A stretch of 64,000 nucleotides of DNA from the NCBI RefSeq assembly GCF_004337365.2, contig NZ_CP044016.1:1054001-1118000 (forward strand), given 5' to 3'. The notes below the pieces were generated by a model. The model saw only the letters and a program-made list of their open reading frames with translations, did not search any database and was not told the DNA's origin. The position numbers and the translations under genes are program-made. This stretch comes from Rhizosphaericola mali (GTDB taxonomy: Bacteria > Bacteroidota > Bacteroidia > Chitinophagales > Chitinophagaceae). Below, one piece after another: positions 16,293-25,216 of the stretch (its first letter is position 1; each line of letters opens with the position of its first letter).

Positions 16293-17291
16293 ATGAATTC
16301 AGTAACTCATGTTGTATTAACTGGAGGGGTAGGAAGTAGATTATGGCCATTATCCAGAAAGTCTAGACCTAAGCAATACATACCCCTATTTGAGGGAAAG
16401 TCTTTATTTCAACTTTGTGTACTTAGAAATAATCTAATTTGTAATGATCTTTTGATTGTTGGTAATGAAAGTAATAGAGATTTATCCGTACAAAATCTAA
16501 AGGAAATTCATCAAGATAATTTTAATGAAATTGTAGAAGTTACGCCAAGAAACACTTCTGCTGCCATTGCTTTTGCTGCATTTTCCTTAGGAAATGAGGC
16601 AGTTATGTTAGTCACACCTTCGGATCAAGTGGTGACTGGTGAGAAAGAATATGAACGTTCGATTTTGGAAGCAATCTCATTAGCAAAAGAAAATTACCTT
16701 GTAACATTTGGAATTAAGCCATCTCGACCAGAAACGGGATATGGATATATTGAATTTCAAGACAATGATGTTGTTAGTTTTAGAGAAAAACCTGATAAAA
16801 AAAAGGCGGAAGATTACGTCAAAAGTGGAAGGTATCTTTGGAATAGTGGAATGTTCTGTTTCAAAGCGGATATTTTCCTTGAGGAATTGAAAATGTATGA
16901 ACCTGAAATCTATAATTTTTCAAAAAATGCTTTTGAGAATATTTTAGAAAATAAACTTAATTTAGAGGATTCTAATTTAATTCCATCAAAGAGTGTTGAT
17001 TATGCTGTTATGGAAAGGTCTAAAAAGATTAAGGTTGTAAGTGCGGATTTTGGTTGGAGTGATTTAGGTTCCTTCGATTCATTATGGGAATATTTTGATG
17101 CACATGATGATGGTCCAACTAGACAAAATTTAGTTTTAGGTACAAATAAACATGTAGAATTTTTAGGTGTAGATAATATCGTTTTTGTTGAAACTGATGA
17201 TGCTATTTTGATTTTACCAAGGAGTATGAGTCAGGATGTAAAGAATGTCTATGAACGGCTTGAGAGGGAAAAACCTGAATTGTTGAAATAA
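16293..17291 (+). CDS. Mannose-1-phosphate guanylyltransferase
   Basis: This 332-residue nucleotidyltransferase makes GDP-mannose from mannose 1-phosphate and GTP. The signature GGVGSRLWPLSRKSRPKQY fills the N-terminus. Later segments are VTPSDQ, FGIKPSRPETGYGYI, FREKPD, YLWNSGMF and VSADFGWSDLGSFDSLWE, all typical of ManC/AlgA-type enzymes. It lacks the C-terminal phosphomannose isomerase domain of bifunctional ManC, so mannose 6-phosphate must come from another gene. It points to mannose, or a mannose-derived sugar such as fucose, in the polymer. A strong terminator hairpin follows. Confidence 0.93.
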   Translation: MNSVTHVVLTGGVGSRLWPLSRKSRPKQYIPLFEGKSLFQLCVLRNNLICNDLLIVGNESNRDLSVQNLKEIHQDNFNEIVEVTPRNTSAAIAFAAFSLGNEAVMLVTPSDQVVTGEKEYERSILEAISLAKENYLVTFGIKPSRPETGYGYIEFQDNDVVSFREKPDKKKAEDYVKSGRYLWNSGMFCFKADIFLEELKMYEPEIYNFSKNAFENILENKLNLEDSNLIPSKSVDYAVMERSKKIKVVSADFGWSDLGSFDSLWEYFDAHDDGPTRQNLVLGTNKHVEFLGVDNIVFVETDDAILILPRSMSQDVKNVYERLEREKPELLK

Positions 17292-17297
17292 TTAAGT

Positions 17298-17328
17298 AAA
17301 CTTCCAATATAAAATATTGGAAGTTTTT
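17298..17328 (+). terminator. Hairpin terminator inside the polysaccharide cluster
   Basis: A perfect 13-bp stem (17298-17310 with 17314-17326) has a 3-base loop, and its 3' arm ends in a run of five T residues (17324-17328). It lies between the mannose guanylyltransferase and the UDP-sugar decarboxylase, which are both plus-strand genes. It could set a lower level of transcription for the downstream genes, or end a first transcript. Confidence 0.8.
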
Positions 17329-17348
17329 ATTTAAAGTCAAATATCCAA

Positions 17349-18281
17349 ATGAGAAAACGTATTTTAATTACAGGTGCCGCCGGATTTTTAGGATCACATT
17401 TATGTGATAGATTTATCCAATTAGATTACCATGTAATAGCAATTGATAATTTAATTACAGGTGAGATTAGAAATATAGAACACCTTTTTCCCTTAGATAA
17501 TTTTGAATTTTACAACCACGATGTTTGTAATTATATTCATATTCCTGGTGATTTAGACTATATTCTCCATTTTGCTTCTCCTGCTAGTCCTCCTGATTAT
17601 CTAAAAGTCCCCATTCAAACATTAAAAGTTAGCTCATTAGGTATACATAATTGTTTAGGTTTGGCAAAAAACAAAAAAGCTACAATTTTAATAGCTTCTA
17701 CAAGTGAGATTTATGGAGACCCCTTAGTTCATCCTCAAACGGAGGATTATTGGGGTAATGTTAATCCAATCGGTCCTCGTGGTGTTTATGATGAAGCAAA
17801 AAGATTCCAAGAAGCAATGACGATGGCATATCATAAATATCATGGAGTTTCAGTACGTATTGCACGAATCTTTAATACTTATGGACCCAAAATGAGATTA
17901 AATGATGGTCGAGCATTGCCAACATTTATAAGACAGATTATAAATAATGAACCCTTGACGGTATATGGAGATGGTTCACAGACAAGGTCTTTTTGTTATG
18001 TTGATGATACAATCGAAGGAATATATCAATTATTAATTAGCAATTATTGTTTGCCTATTAATCTCGGAAATCCAGATGAAATTTCAATAATTGAATTTGC
18101 AAATAGGTTAATTGATATTTCAGGGAAAAATTCAGAATTAAAATTTGAAAAGCTACCAATTGATGATCCAAAGAGGCGTCAACCTAGTATCGAATTGGCT
18201 AAGAAAAAATTAAATTGGTTACCTAAGATCCAACTTTCTGAGGGATTGAAAAGAACACTAGCTTATTTTATGGCTCCTTAA
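17349..18281 (+). CDS. UDP-glucuronate decarboxylase (UDP-xylose synthase)-type SDR enzyme
   Basis: This 310-residue extended SDR protein has the NAD-binding [14 protein letters not shown] at the N-terminus, [12 protein letters not shown], the catalytic [22 protein letters not shown] region with Y...K in [22 protein letters not shown], and [16 protein letters not shown]. The ASPASPPDY and [13 protein letters not shown] segments are characteristic of UXS, which converts UDP-glucuronate to UDP-xylose. A closely related dTDP- or UDP-sugar epimerase is less likely. No UDP-glucose dehydrogenase is in the window, so UDP-glucuronate must be supplied from elsewhere. The gene lies 22 bases after the terminator hairpin. 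Confidence 0.88.
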   Translation: MRKRILITGAAGFLGSHLCDRFIQLDYHVIAIDNLITGEIRNIEHLFPLDNFEFYNHDVCNYIHIPGDLDYILHFASPASPPDYLKVPIQTLKVSSLGIHNCLGLAKNKKATILIASTSEIYGDPLVHPQTEDYWGNVNPIGPRGVYDEAKRFQEAMTMAYHKYHGVSVRIARIFNTYGPKMRLNDGRALPTFIRQIINNEPLTVYGDGSQTRSFCYVDDTIEGIYQLLISNYCLPINLGNPDEISIIEFANRLIDISGKNSELKFEKLPIDDPKRRQPSIELAKKKLNWLPKIQLSEGLKRTLAYFMAP

Positions 18282-18527
18282 TATATTTTTTAAGAAAAAT
18301 GTTCGATGATTGCAATTAATTTATTAAAAAAGCGTTTCATAGACGTTGAATGATCTAAATTTGAAACATAACTTAAAAAAGATTTTAGCTTTTAATTTCA
18401 AACACCTTCTAATTAAAGTCTAAAATTTAGTTAATTATGAGAAATACTTTACATTTGGAAAATTAAATTTCTATTAATTAGATGCACTATAATATATTTT
18501 AAATTTAATAGAATAAAATACCTTTAG

Positions 18528-19325
18528 ATGAAAATTAGCTTAACCTGCTTGATGTTAGCCTTTGTTATTTGCTTAATAGGTTGTACATCGTATAAAAAAA
18601 TACCTTACTTTCAAAATATTCCAGATAGTTCTTATGTATATCATAATGGAGAGACAATTGATGGGGTAAATAAAGAATCTATCACGATAAAACCTGATGA
18701 TATTTTGGCGATTAAAATTCTATTGAAAGATGGATCTGACGCATTAATGCCTCAAAATACAATTAATCCCACCCCTACACCGATAGGAAATAATGCTAAT
18801 CAGAGTAAAAATATATACAGGGTTAACGAGGCTGGATTTATCCAAATTCCTATTATTGGTAATGTTGAGGTAACCAATTTGACTTTGTCAGAGATCCGAA
18901 AAAAAATTGGGGATCTCGCAATGATAACTATGAAAAATCCTATTGTTCAAGTGGAGTTAGATAACTTTACGATTACCGTACTTGGAGAAGTCAATAAACC
19001 AGGCACTTACACGATTGTCAATAAGGATAAATGTACTATAGTTGATGTTTTAGGATTAGCAGGAGATCTTAATATAGGAGGAAAAAGAAATAATATTATG
19101 CTTATTAGAGATTTAGGGAATGGTAAAAAGAAAATTGGTCGCTTTAATCTTCAAAGTACTGATATATTTAATTCTCCTTTTTACAATTTACAACAGAATG
19201 ATGTTGTATATATAGAACCTACAAAATTCAGAGCATCTGCAGAATCCTTCCAAAAAATAAGTTTTGTAGCTGGATTTGCTGCAATTTTATCAGTATTAGT
19301 TTCAGTTATCGCTTTATCCAAATAA
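18528..19325 (+). CDS. Polysaccharide export lipoprotein (Wza/BexD-like)
   Basis: This 265-residue outer-membrane export protein starts with a lipoprotein signal peptide, with the lipobox LIGC and acylated Cys19. The poly_export domain follows (IKPDDILAIKI), then an SLBB domain (TVLGEVNKPGTYTIVNKDKCTIVDVLGLAGDL), and a C-terminal hydrophobic helix (VAGFAAILSVLVSVIAL) that could cross the outer membrane as in Wza. Together with the next gene it forms the export machine. The 246-base gap upstream (18282-18527) is very A+T-rich and contains no clear gene or terminator. It probably contains a promoter. Confidence 0.92.
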   Translation: MKISLTCLMLAFVICLIGCTSYKKIPYFQNIPDSSYVYHNGETIDGVNKESITIKPDDILAIKILLKDGSDALMPQNTINPTPTPIGNNANQSKNIYRVNEAGFIQIPIIGNVEVTNLTLSEIRKKIGDLAMITMKNPIVQVELDNFTITVLGEVNKPGTYTIVNKDKCTIVDVLGLAGDLNIGGKRNNIMLIRDLGNGKKKIGRFNLQSTDIFNSPFYNLQQNDVVYIEPTKFRASAESFQKISFVAGFAAILSVLVSVIALSK

Positions 19326-19356
19326 GCCTGCCCTTTATTATAAGTTTTATTAACAC

Positions 19357-21726
19357 ATGCAAGATTTCGAAATTCAACCCAAAAAAGATAGCGGAATAAA
19401 TCCATTAAAGAGTATAATTGCAATCGCAAAACGATTTTGGATCGTGATACTAGCCTCAATACTATTGTGCCTTGGTTTAACAACATTATATTTAAAATCA
19501 ACGCCAACAATTTATGACACACATGCACAAATAATTATAGATGATGATAAAAATTCATCTTCTGGTGGAGGAACTGTCGGGTCTAGTGGATCTTCAGATA
19601 TAAGTTTGGCTAGCTTTTTTTCTGGACCTAAGAATGTGGATAATGAATTAGGCGTTTTAAAAAGTACAAAAATAGTTGGACGAACAGTAAAGGATCTTCA
19701 ATTAAATATCAGTTTTTTCCAAAAACAAAAAATGTTAAAAAGGCAGCTTTTTGGAGCGGATGAACTGCCTTTTAATTTTAAATTTATTTCATTTAATGAT
19801 TTGGCATTAAAAGGTAAAAGTGTAAAATATATTGCTACAATTCAGCGAGATGGAATTTCATTGTTTAATGAATTTGAAGAAAAGACGTTTAAAATTCCTT
19901 TTAATAATATTAAAACAATACCTGAAGGTACCGTTTATTGTGGTCCAACAAACTTATTGAATGAGTTTATTGGAAAAGAACTGATTATAAATATTAGTAA
20001 TTATCAGGATGCTATAATAATGTTTAAACATTTATTGCAAGCTTCCATTCCAGATAAAAATACTAGTATTATAGAAATGTCCATAAATACAAGTAATTCC
20101 AATTTAGCTGAATTGTATTTGAATACATTTATAAAAAACTATTTGGAGTTTAATATTACATCCAAAAAACAATCTGCGGATAGTACAATTGCATTTGTAA
20201 ATAGTAGAATTGGCAGCATAAGCAACGAATTATCTTCTGTAGAAAAAAATATTCAAAATTTTAAGCAATCTAATACGATTGCAGATTTACCGACTCAAGC
20301 TTCTTCTTTAGTTACTAATACTGGAGTTGCAAATCAAGAATTATTAAATCAAAATATACAACTGAGTATTCTTAATGAATTACTTGCCTATATGAGAAAA
20401 AATGAATCGCATCCGCGTGCGGTTCCCGCCTCTCTCACTGTAAACTCAACATCTTTAAATGCTATAATAACAAACTATAACGCATTGTTGATGGCTAGAG
20501 AAAAACTAGTGGAAAACTATCAAGTTGAGAGTGATAACATACAGAATATAGACAAACAAATTGTACTACTTCGAAATGATATGATCTCCAATATGGAGAC
20601 TATAAAGAAAACATTAGAAATTCAAGTGAATGGCGTAGGAAATGCTGTTTCTAATTTTGAGTCACAATTAAGGAAAGTCCCTAATCAAGAACGTGTTTAT
20701 CTTGATTTATCTAGGCGACAAAATGTTGAACAAGAGTTATATGTCTTTTTGCTACAACAAAAGGAACAAGCCTATCTTGCAAAATCTGCAACTCAACCAG
20801 GCGCGAAAGTTTTAGAAGATCCTACAACGGATAACATACCTGTTTTTCCAAATAAAACCATTCTTTTAGGTTTTGCCTTTATTTTAGGATTGGTTTTGCC
20901 TTTTATTATATTTTATATAGTTGAATTTGTACGTACGAGAATTGCAACAAAAGAAGATATTAAACACTTTACAACTATACCTATCGTTGGAGAAATCGGC
21001 GTAGTGAAGCAAAATGATAATACTTCTGGTGTAATAGAACTAAATAATAGTAGAGATTTAGTAGCAGAGCAATTTAGAATAATGAGAACAAATATTCAAT
21101 ATTTGTTTAATCAAAATCAAAAAGCTAAGACGTTATTACTCACCTCAAGTGCATCAGGAGAAGGTAAATCTTTTATCGCGACAAATTTGGCTCAATTTCT
21201 AGCGGTATCTGGTAAAAAAGTGGCCTTATTGGAGTTAGATTTGCGTAAGCCCTCTATTTCGAAAAAATTAAATATTTTAAGTCAAAAGGGTATTAGTGAC
21301 CTAGCAATAGGGAATGCTTCTTATGACGAGATAAAGGTCAACGCAAATATTTTAAAAGGTGTAACTTTTTTTCCTTCAGGACATATACCTCCAAATCCAT
21401 CGGAATTATTATTAACTGAAAATATCGTTAATTTCTTCGACAATCTAAAGTCTGAATTCGATTATATAATTGTAGATACGGCTCCAATAATTGTAACTGA
21501 TGCTCAGATTCTTTCTAAATTTACAGATGTTAATTTATTTGTTGTGAGGATGAATTATACTAGAAAAGATCAATTAAAAGAAATTGAAGAGCTTTATCAG
21601 GATAAGAAAATTAGTAAATTTAATTTAATAGTGAATGCTATTGACTATAATAAATATAGCAGCTATGGCTCTGCTGGATCGTATGGTAATAGTAAATATT
21701 ACTCTAATTATGTAAATGGTAATTAA
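19357..21726 (+). CDS. Polysaccharide co-polymerase and BY-kinase (Wzc-like)
   Basis: This 789-residue inner-membrane protein controls chain length and export. It has an N-terminal Wzz domain with a helix at about 25-48, a long coiled-coil periplasmic region, the GNVR/PNQERVYLDLSR segment, and a second helix around 507-530 (ILLGFAFILGLVLPFIIFYIV). A cytoplasmic tyrosine kinase domain follows. Walker A is SASGEGKS (598-605), Walker A' is LLELDLRKPS, and Walker B is FDYIIVDTAP. The last 27 residues carry seven tyrosines, the usual autophosphorylation cluster. The kinase is fused to the co-polymerase in one chain, as in Gram-negative Wzc. It follows the Wza-like gene by 31 bases. Confidence 0.94.
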   Translation: MQDFEIQPKKDSGINPLKSIIAIAKRFWIVILASILLCLGLTTLYLKSTPTIYDTHAQIIIDDDKNSSSGGGTVGSSGSSDISLASFFSGPKNVDNELGVLKSTKIVGRTVKDLQLNISFFQKQKMLKRQLFGADELPFNFKFISFNDLALKGKSVKYIATIQRDGISLFNEFEEKTFKIPFNNIKTIPEGTVYCGPTNLLNEFIGKELIINISNYQDAIIMFKHLLQASIPDKNTSIIEMSINTSNSNLAELYLNTFIKNYLEFNITSKKQSADSTIAFVNSRIGSISNELSSVEKNIQNFKQSNTIADLPTQASSLVTNTGVANQELLNQNIQLSILNELLAYMRKNESHPRAVPASLTVNSTSLNAIITNYNALLMAREKLVENYQVESDNIQNIDKQIVLLRNDMISNMETIKKTLEIQVNGVGNAVSNFESQLRKVPNQERVYLDLSRRQNVEQELYVFLLQQKEQAYLAKSATQPGAKVLEDPTTDNIPVFPNKTILLGFAFILGLVLPFIIFYIVEFVRTRIATKEDIKHFTTIPIVGEIGVVKQNDNTSGVIELNNSRDLVAEQFRIMRTNIQYLFNQNQKAKTLLLTSSASGEGKSFIATNLAQFLAVSGKKVALLELDLRKPSISKKLNILSQKGISDLAIGNASYDEIKVNANILKGVTFFPSGHIPPNPSELLLTENIVNFFDNLKSEFDYIIVDTAPIIVTDAQILSKFTDVNLFVVRMNYTRKDQLKEIEELYQDKKISKFNLIVNAIDYNKYSSYGSAGSYGNSKYYSNYVNGN

Positions 21727-21744
21727 TCAAGAATTACATTTTGT

Positions 21745-23037
21745 ATTGTTATAAACCCTTTTACAATTAATATACCTAAAAATAAAGTTTCTTATTTCCT
21801 GAAATTATCAGGAGCAACATTTATCATTCAGAGTATAATACAATTACTTGGGATGATAAGTGGTTTTATAATTGTCCGTCAATTAACAGTAAATGAATAC
21901 GCATTTTATACTATTGCAAACACTTTTTTAGGAGCAATGACCTTATTATCAGATTGTGGCGTTAACACAAGTGTCTATGCTTTAGGTGCACAAAATTGGC
22001 AAAATAAAAAGAAAATGGGAATTATACTCCATAGAGGATTACAATTAAGAAATCATTTTGCAATCTATACCTTGGTTTTTACAGTTCCAGTTTTGATATA
22101 TTTACTTTATCAACAACATGCATCTAATTTATCTATTTTTCTTATTATATTATCAATAATACCATCATTTTATGCCGGTTTAAGTGATGCAATATTTGAG
22201 GTAGTTCCAAAGTTAAATCAAGAACTAAAGATTTTACAAAAAAATCAAACTCTAGTCGCTTTATTGAGGTTATGTTTGGTATTTTTATCTGCGTTTATTT
22301 TTCCATTTACTTGTGTTATTTTGTTGGCTAATGGATTACCTAGAATTTTAGGTAATATTAAGCTGAAAAAAATTGCTTTAAAAAATGCGGAAATATCTAA
22401 TATTCAGGATACGGAAGTGAATAAGGAAACAACTCGTATAATCAAACGAACGGCTCCTAGTACTATTTATTTTGTATTCTCTAGTCAAGTTTCGCTATTT
22501 ATATTATCATTTTTAGGTAAGACTACAAGTATTGCCCAATTAGGTGCCTTGGGGCGTTTTTCTGTTATATTTACTGTATTTACCACGTTTGTAAATATGG
22601 TCTTTATTCCGAGGTTTGCTCGTTCTGAGAATAATAGAAGTCTTTTATTAAAAAAATCGCATTTTATATTATTGTTATCTTTAATTGGTAGTATTAGTGT
22701 TGGATTTGTGTTGTATATATTCAGAAGTTTTGTATTGCGTTTTCTAGGTGCTAATTATCAAAATTTGGATTATTCCTTTTTGCTAATTATTATACAGGGT
22801 ATAATTACAGTATTATCTAGTAATGCATATGAATTCAATTTAAGGAAGGGGTGGGTGATTCATCCCTTATTGGATATATTGATTAGTCTAGTACCTACGG
22901 TAATATTTGCTATTTTAATACCTTTAAATACATTGCCTAATGTTATATTGTACGGAATATTAAATTCATTGGTGTATTTCTTAAGTCATTATTTTGCTTT
23001 TATAGTACAATTATTTCAAAAGGCCGATAAGTATTAA
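21745..23037 (+). CDS. Polysaccharide flippase (Wzx-like), non-ATG start
   Basis: This multi-pass membrane protein of the oligosaccharide flippase (MOP) family should move lipid-linked repeat units across the inner membrane. It has about 12 helices, and the segment VRQLTVNEYAFYTIANTFLG is typical. The first ATG in frame is at 21853, but the frame stays open back to 21727. The upstream codons encode KVSYFLKLSGATFIIQSIIQ, which looks like the family's conserved first helix. Only non-ATG starts exist there: ATT 21745, ATA 21751, ATT 21766, ATA 21772 and CTG 21799. I give the ATT at 21745 (430 aa). The true start lies somewhere in 21745-21799. Confidence 0.82.
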   Translation: MVINPFTINIPKNKVSYFLKLSGATFIIQSIIQLLGMISGFIIVRQLTVNEYAFYTIANTFLGAMTLLSDCGVNTSVYALGAQNWQNKKKMGIILHRGLQLRNHFAIYTLVFTVPVLIYLLYQQHASNLSIFLIILSIIPSFYAGLSDAIFEVVPKLNQELKILQKNQTLVALLRLCLVFLSAFIFPFTCVILLANGLPRILGNIKLKKIALKNAEISNIQDTEVNKETTRIIKRTAPSTIYFVFSSQVSLFILSFLGKTTSIAQLGALGRFSVIFTVFTTFVNMVFIPRFARSENNRSLLLKKSHFILLLSLIGSISVGFVLYIFRSFVLRFLGANYQNLDYSFLLIIIQGIITVLSSNAYEFNLRKGWVIHPLLDILISLVPTVIFAILIPLNTLPNVILYGILNSLVYFLSHYFAFIVQLFQKADKY

Positions 23038-23067
23038 TTGAGGTTTACGATATTATTTTATTTATAA

Positions 23068-24111
23068 ATGAATAAAAAGATAAAATTATTAATAATAGGA
23101 TCATCGCAAGGTGTATATGGTGGAATTGAAGCATTTATGCTTGCAATAGCGGATGCTGCTGCTCAATGGTCTGAATTTGAAATAAGTTTATGTTACAAAT
23201 TGGTTGATGGATATGCTTGGAATACTGAATTAAAAGATATGCTACATGATAAATCGTACAAAGTTTATTTTGTTGAGAAAGCGTCTAGTGAATTATTTTC
23301 TCTAATTAAAGAGGCCGATGTACTGCATATTCAGAATATGCCACCTGATATAGTAATTCCAGCATTTATTAGAAGAAAAAAGATATTTCTGACCATTCAT
23401 AATCGTAAAATGAGTGGTAACTATTTACGTTACAAAATTTGGACTTTTTGTAGCCAATTGGCTACGGAGCGATGGTATAATTCTTCATTTGTTCATCAAT
23501 CTTGGGAAGGTACCCAGTTGAAAAAAAATAGTGAAGTCATTCCCACCGTTTGTGCGTTACCTCAAATTACATCAGAAATTACAAATCGCAGTGGTTTCTT
23601 ATTTGTTGGTAGGTGGATTGAAAATAAAGGAATTGAAGAGATTATAGAGGCTTATAGTATGCTAACATTAGCAGATAGAAAAAAGTTTCCTTTAACGATA
23701 TTAGGAACTGGCAGATTGAAAAATAAAATTGATGTTTTGATTGAGCTAGTTGGGTTAAAAGGGGAAATTATTCTTCCTGGTTTTGTTACAGATGAAGAAA
23801 AGGCAAATTATTTTTCCCTAAGTAAATGGCTACTTGCTCCCGCTAATACAAATGAAGATCTAGGATTGACTCCAATTGAAGCGAGAAATATATCCTTGCC
23901 AGCAATTGTTTCTAGAGATGGAGGATTACCTGAAGCTGCAGGTCCTGCTGCGGTATTGGTCACTCCTGGCGATGTACATGACTTATATGAAAAAATGACA
24001 ATGGTCATAAATATGTCTGAGGAAGAGTACTTACAACGAGCAAAATTGGCAAAAGAGTCTTTAAAATATTTTCTAAAACCAATGGAATATTATCGTTCTA
24101 AATTTCAATAA
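23068..24111 (+). CDS. Glycosyltransferase family 4 protein
   Basis: This 347-residue GT-B glycosyltransferase has the N-terminal loop IGSSQGVYGGIEAFML and a C-terminal GT4 donor site: FVGRWIENKGIEEIIEAYS, then TNEDLGLTPIEARN, with Glu residues in the E-x7-E arrangement, and SRDGGLPEAAG. It should add one sugar to the growing lipid-linked repeat unit at the cytoplasmic face. Donor and acceptor cannot be read from the sequence. It is 30 bases downstream of the flippase gene and only 6 bases before the next gene. Confidence 0.88.
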   Translation: MNKKIKLLIIGSSQGVYGGIEAFMLAIADAAAQWSEFEISLCYKLVDGYAWNTELKDMLHDKSYKVYFVEKASSELFSLIKEADVLHIQNMPPDIVIPAFIRRKKIFLTIHNRKMSGNYLRYKIWTFCSQLATERWYNSSFVHQSWEGTQLKKNSEVIPTVCALPQITSEITNRSGFLFVGRWIENKGIEEIIEAYSMLTLADRKKFPLTILGTGRLKNKIDVLIELVGLKGEIILPGFVTDEEKANYFSLSKWLLAPANTNEDLGLTPIEARNISLPAIVSRDGGLPEAAGPAAVLVTPGDVHDLYEKMTMVINMSEEEYLQRAKLAKESLKYFLKPMEYYRSKFQ

Positions 24112-24117
24112 TGAATC

Positions 24118-25212
24118 ATGCCTAACGCTAAAAAACTTATAGTTATAATTCCTAATTTACCCCCGATCGTATGCGGTATAGGTAATTATGCAATTAAGCT
24201 ATCGCGCCAATTGCTAAAAATTGGAATGTATGATGAGATTGTAGTTGGAGGCAATCAAGCACCTACAGACAATAAGCTTAAATTAGAAAATATTGAATTA
24301 AGACAATGGGCTGAGGTTTTAAAAAATGATAGAGATAATGCAGATGTATTTCTCAATTTTGCACCGACAGCCTATAGTAAATTTGGATTACCTCTTCAAT
24401 TATTAAATGACCTAAATATATATAAAAAGCATAATCCCAATGCTCAGATTAGTACTATTTTTCATGAAACTTGGATGGATAATTCAGGACTTAAAATTCA
24501 TCATAAATTAAAAAATTTTTTTACAAAATATACTGCGACAAAATGTGTGGATTTGTCTAATAATGTTTCTGTAATAACAGATGAACAATTTGGACGAATT
24601 AAGAACATTGCGAATAATAAAAATATAACTGTACAAAAAATTGCCCCTAATATTGAGCCAGACTTGAATCTGGACGTACTTAATATTGCACGTGAGAAAG
24701 GGCTTTTTATTAATTTCGGACTAGCACACACACGTCTTTGGACTTTAGAAAAAAATAAGGAATTAATTCGAAAAATGGTGGATGCTAGTTTGGTGTCCAA
24801 AATTATTGGAATTGGTCCAGTGGGTAATAATTATGCAGTCGAAGAAATAAATTTAGCTAAAGAGATTTCTTCTAAACTGGAATACATACAAAAAGGCGCA
24901 TTAGATGCAAGTGATGTAAGCGCATTCATGCTAAAAGCTGAGGGAGGATTTATAGGACAGTCGGTGGATAGTTTATCAAAATCAAGCAGTTTTTGGGCTT
25001 TTGCAGCGCATGCTATTCCTGTTATATCCCCAGCCATAGTGGATGATCGTGAGAATTTAAAGCAGCTGCTTTTTTTTAAAAATGAATTATTGGCGGACAT
25101 TTCTCTCTTTGAAATTTCGAAAAAAGAACGTGCAGAAAATTTGTACAAAATGTACAAAAACAGTCATTCATGGGAAATTATTGCAGCAGATTTTAAAAAA
25201 TGGGTAAATTAA
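24118..25212 (+). CDS. Probable GT-B glycosyltransferase
   Basis: This 364-residue protein starts like a GT-B glycosyltransferase (LIVIIPNLPPIVCGIGNYAIKLSRQL) and carries STIFHETWM in the middle. The C-terminal half is less typical and lacks an obvious E-x7-E motif, so the family assignment is weaker than for its neighbours. The segment GGFIGQSVDSLSKSSSFWAFAAHAIPVIS may take the donor-site position. It is packed between two GT4 genes, 6 bases after one and 4 bases before the other, which supports a role in building the repeat unit. Confidence 0.65.
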   Translation: MPNAKKLIVIIPNLPPIVCGIGNYAIKLSRQLLKIGMYDEIVVGGNQAPTDNKLKLENIELRQWAEVLKNDRDNADVFLNFAPTAYSKFGLPLQLLNDLNIYKKHNPNAQISTIFHETWMDNSGLKIHHKLKNFFTKYTATKCVDLSNNVSVITDEQFGRIKNIANNKNITVQKIAPNIEPDLNLDVLNIAREKGLFINFGLAHTRLWTLEKNKELIRKMVDASLVSKIIGIGPVGNNYAVEEINLAKEISSKLEYIQKGALDASDVSAFMLKAEGGFIGQSVDSLSKSSSFWAFAAHAIPVISPAIVDDRENLKQLLFFKNELLADISLFEISKKERAENLYKMYKNSHSWEIIAADFKKWVN

Positions 25213-25216
25213 GTGC

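Noticed and set aside
19181-19528. 115-residue minus-strand frame across the Wza-like/Wzc-like junction
   Set aside because: It is antisense to two well-supported genes and has no family features.
21727-21853. Frameshift or truncation of the flippase
   Set aside because: The frame is open and encodes the missing first helix, so an unusual start explains it without a frameshift.
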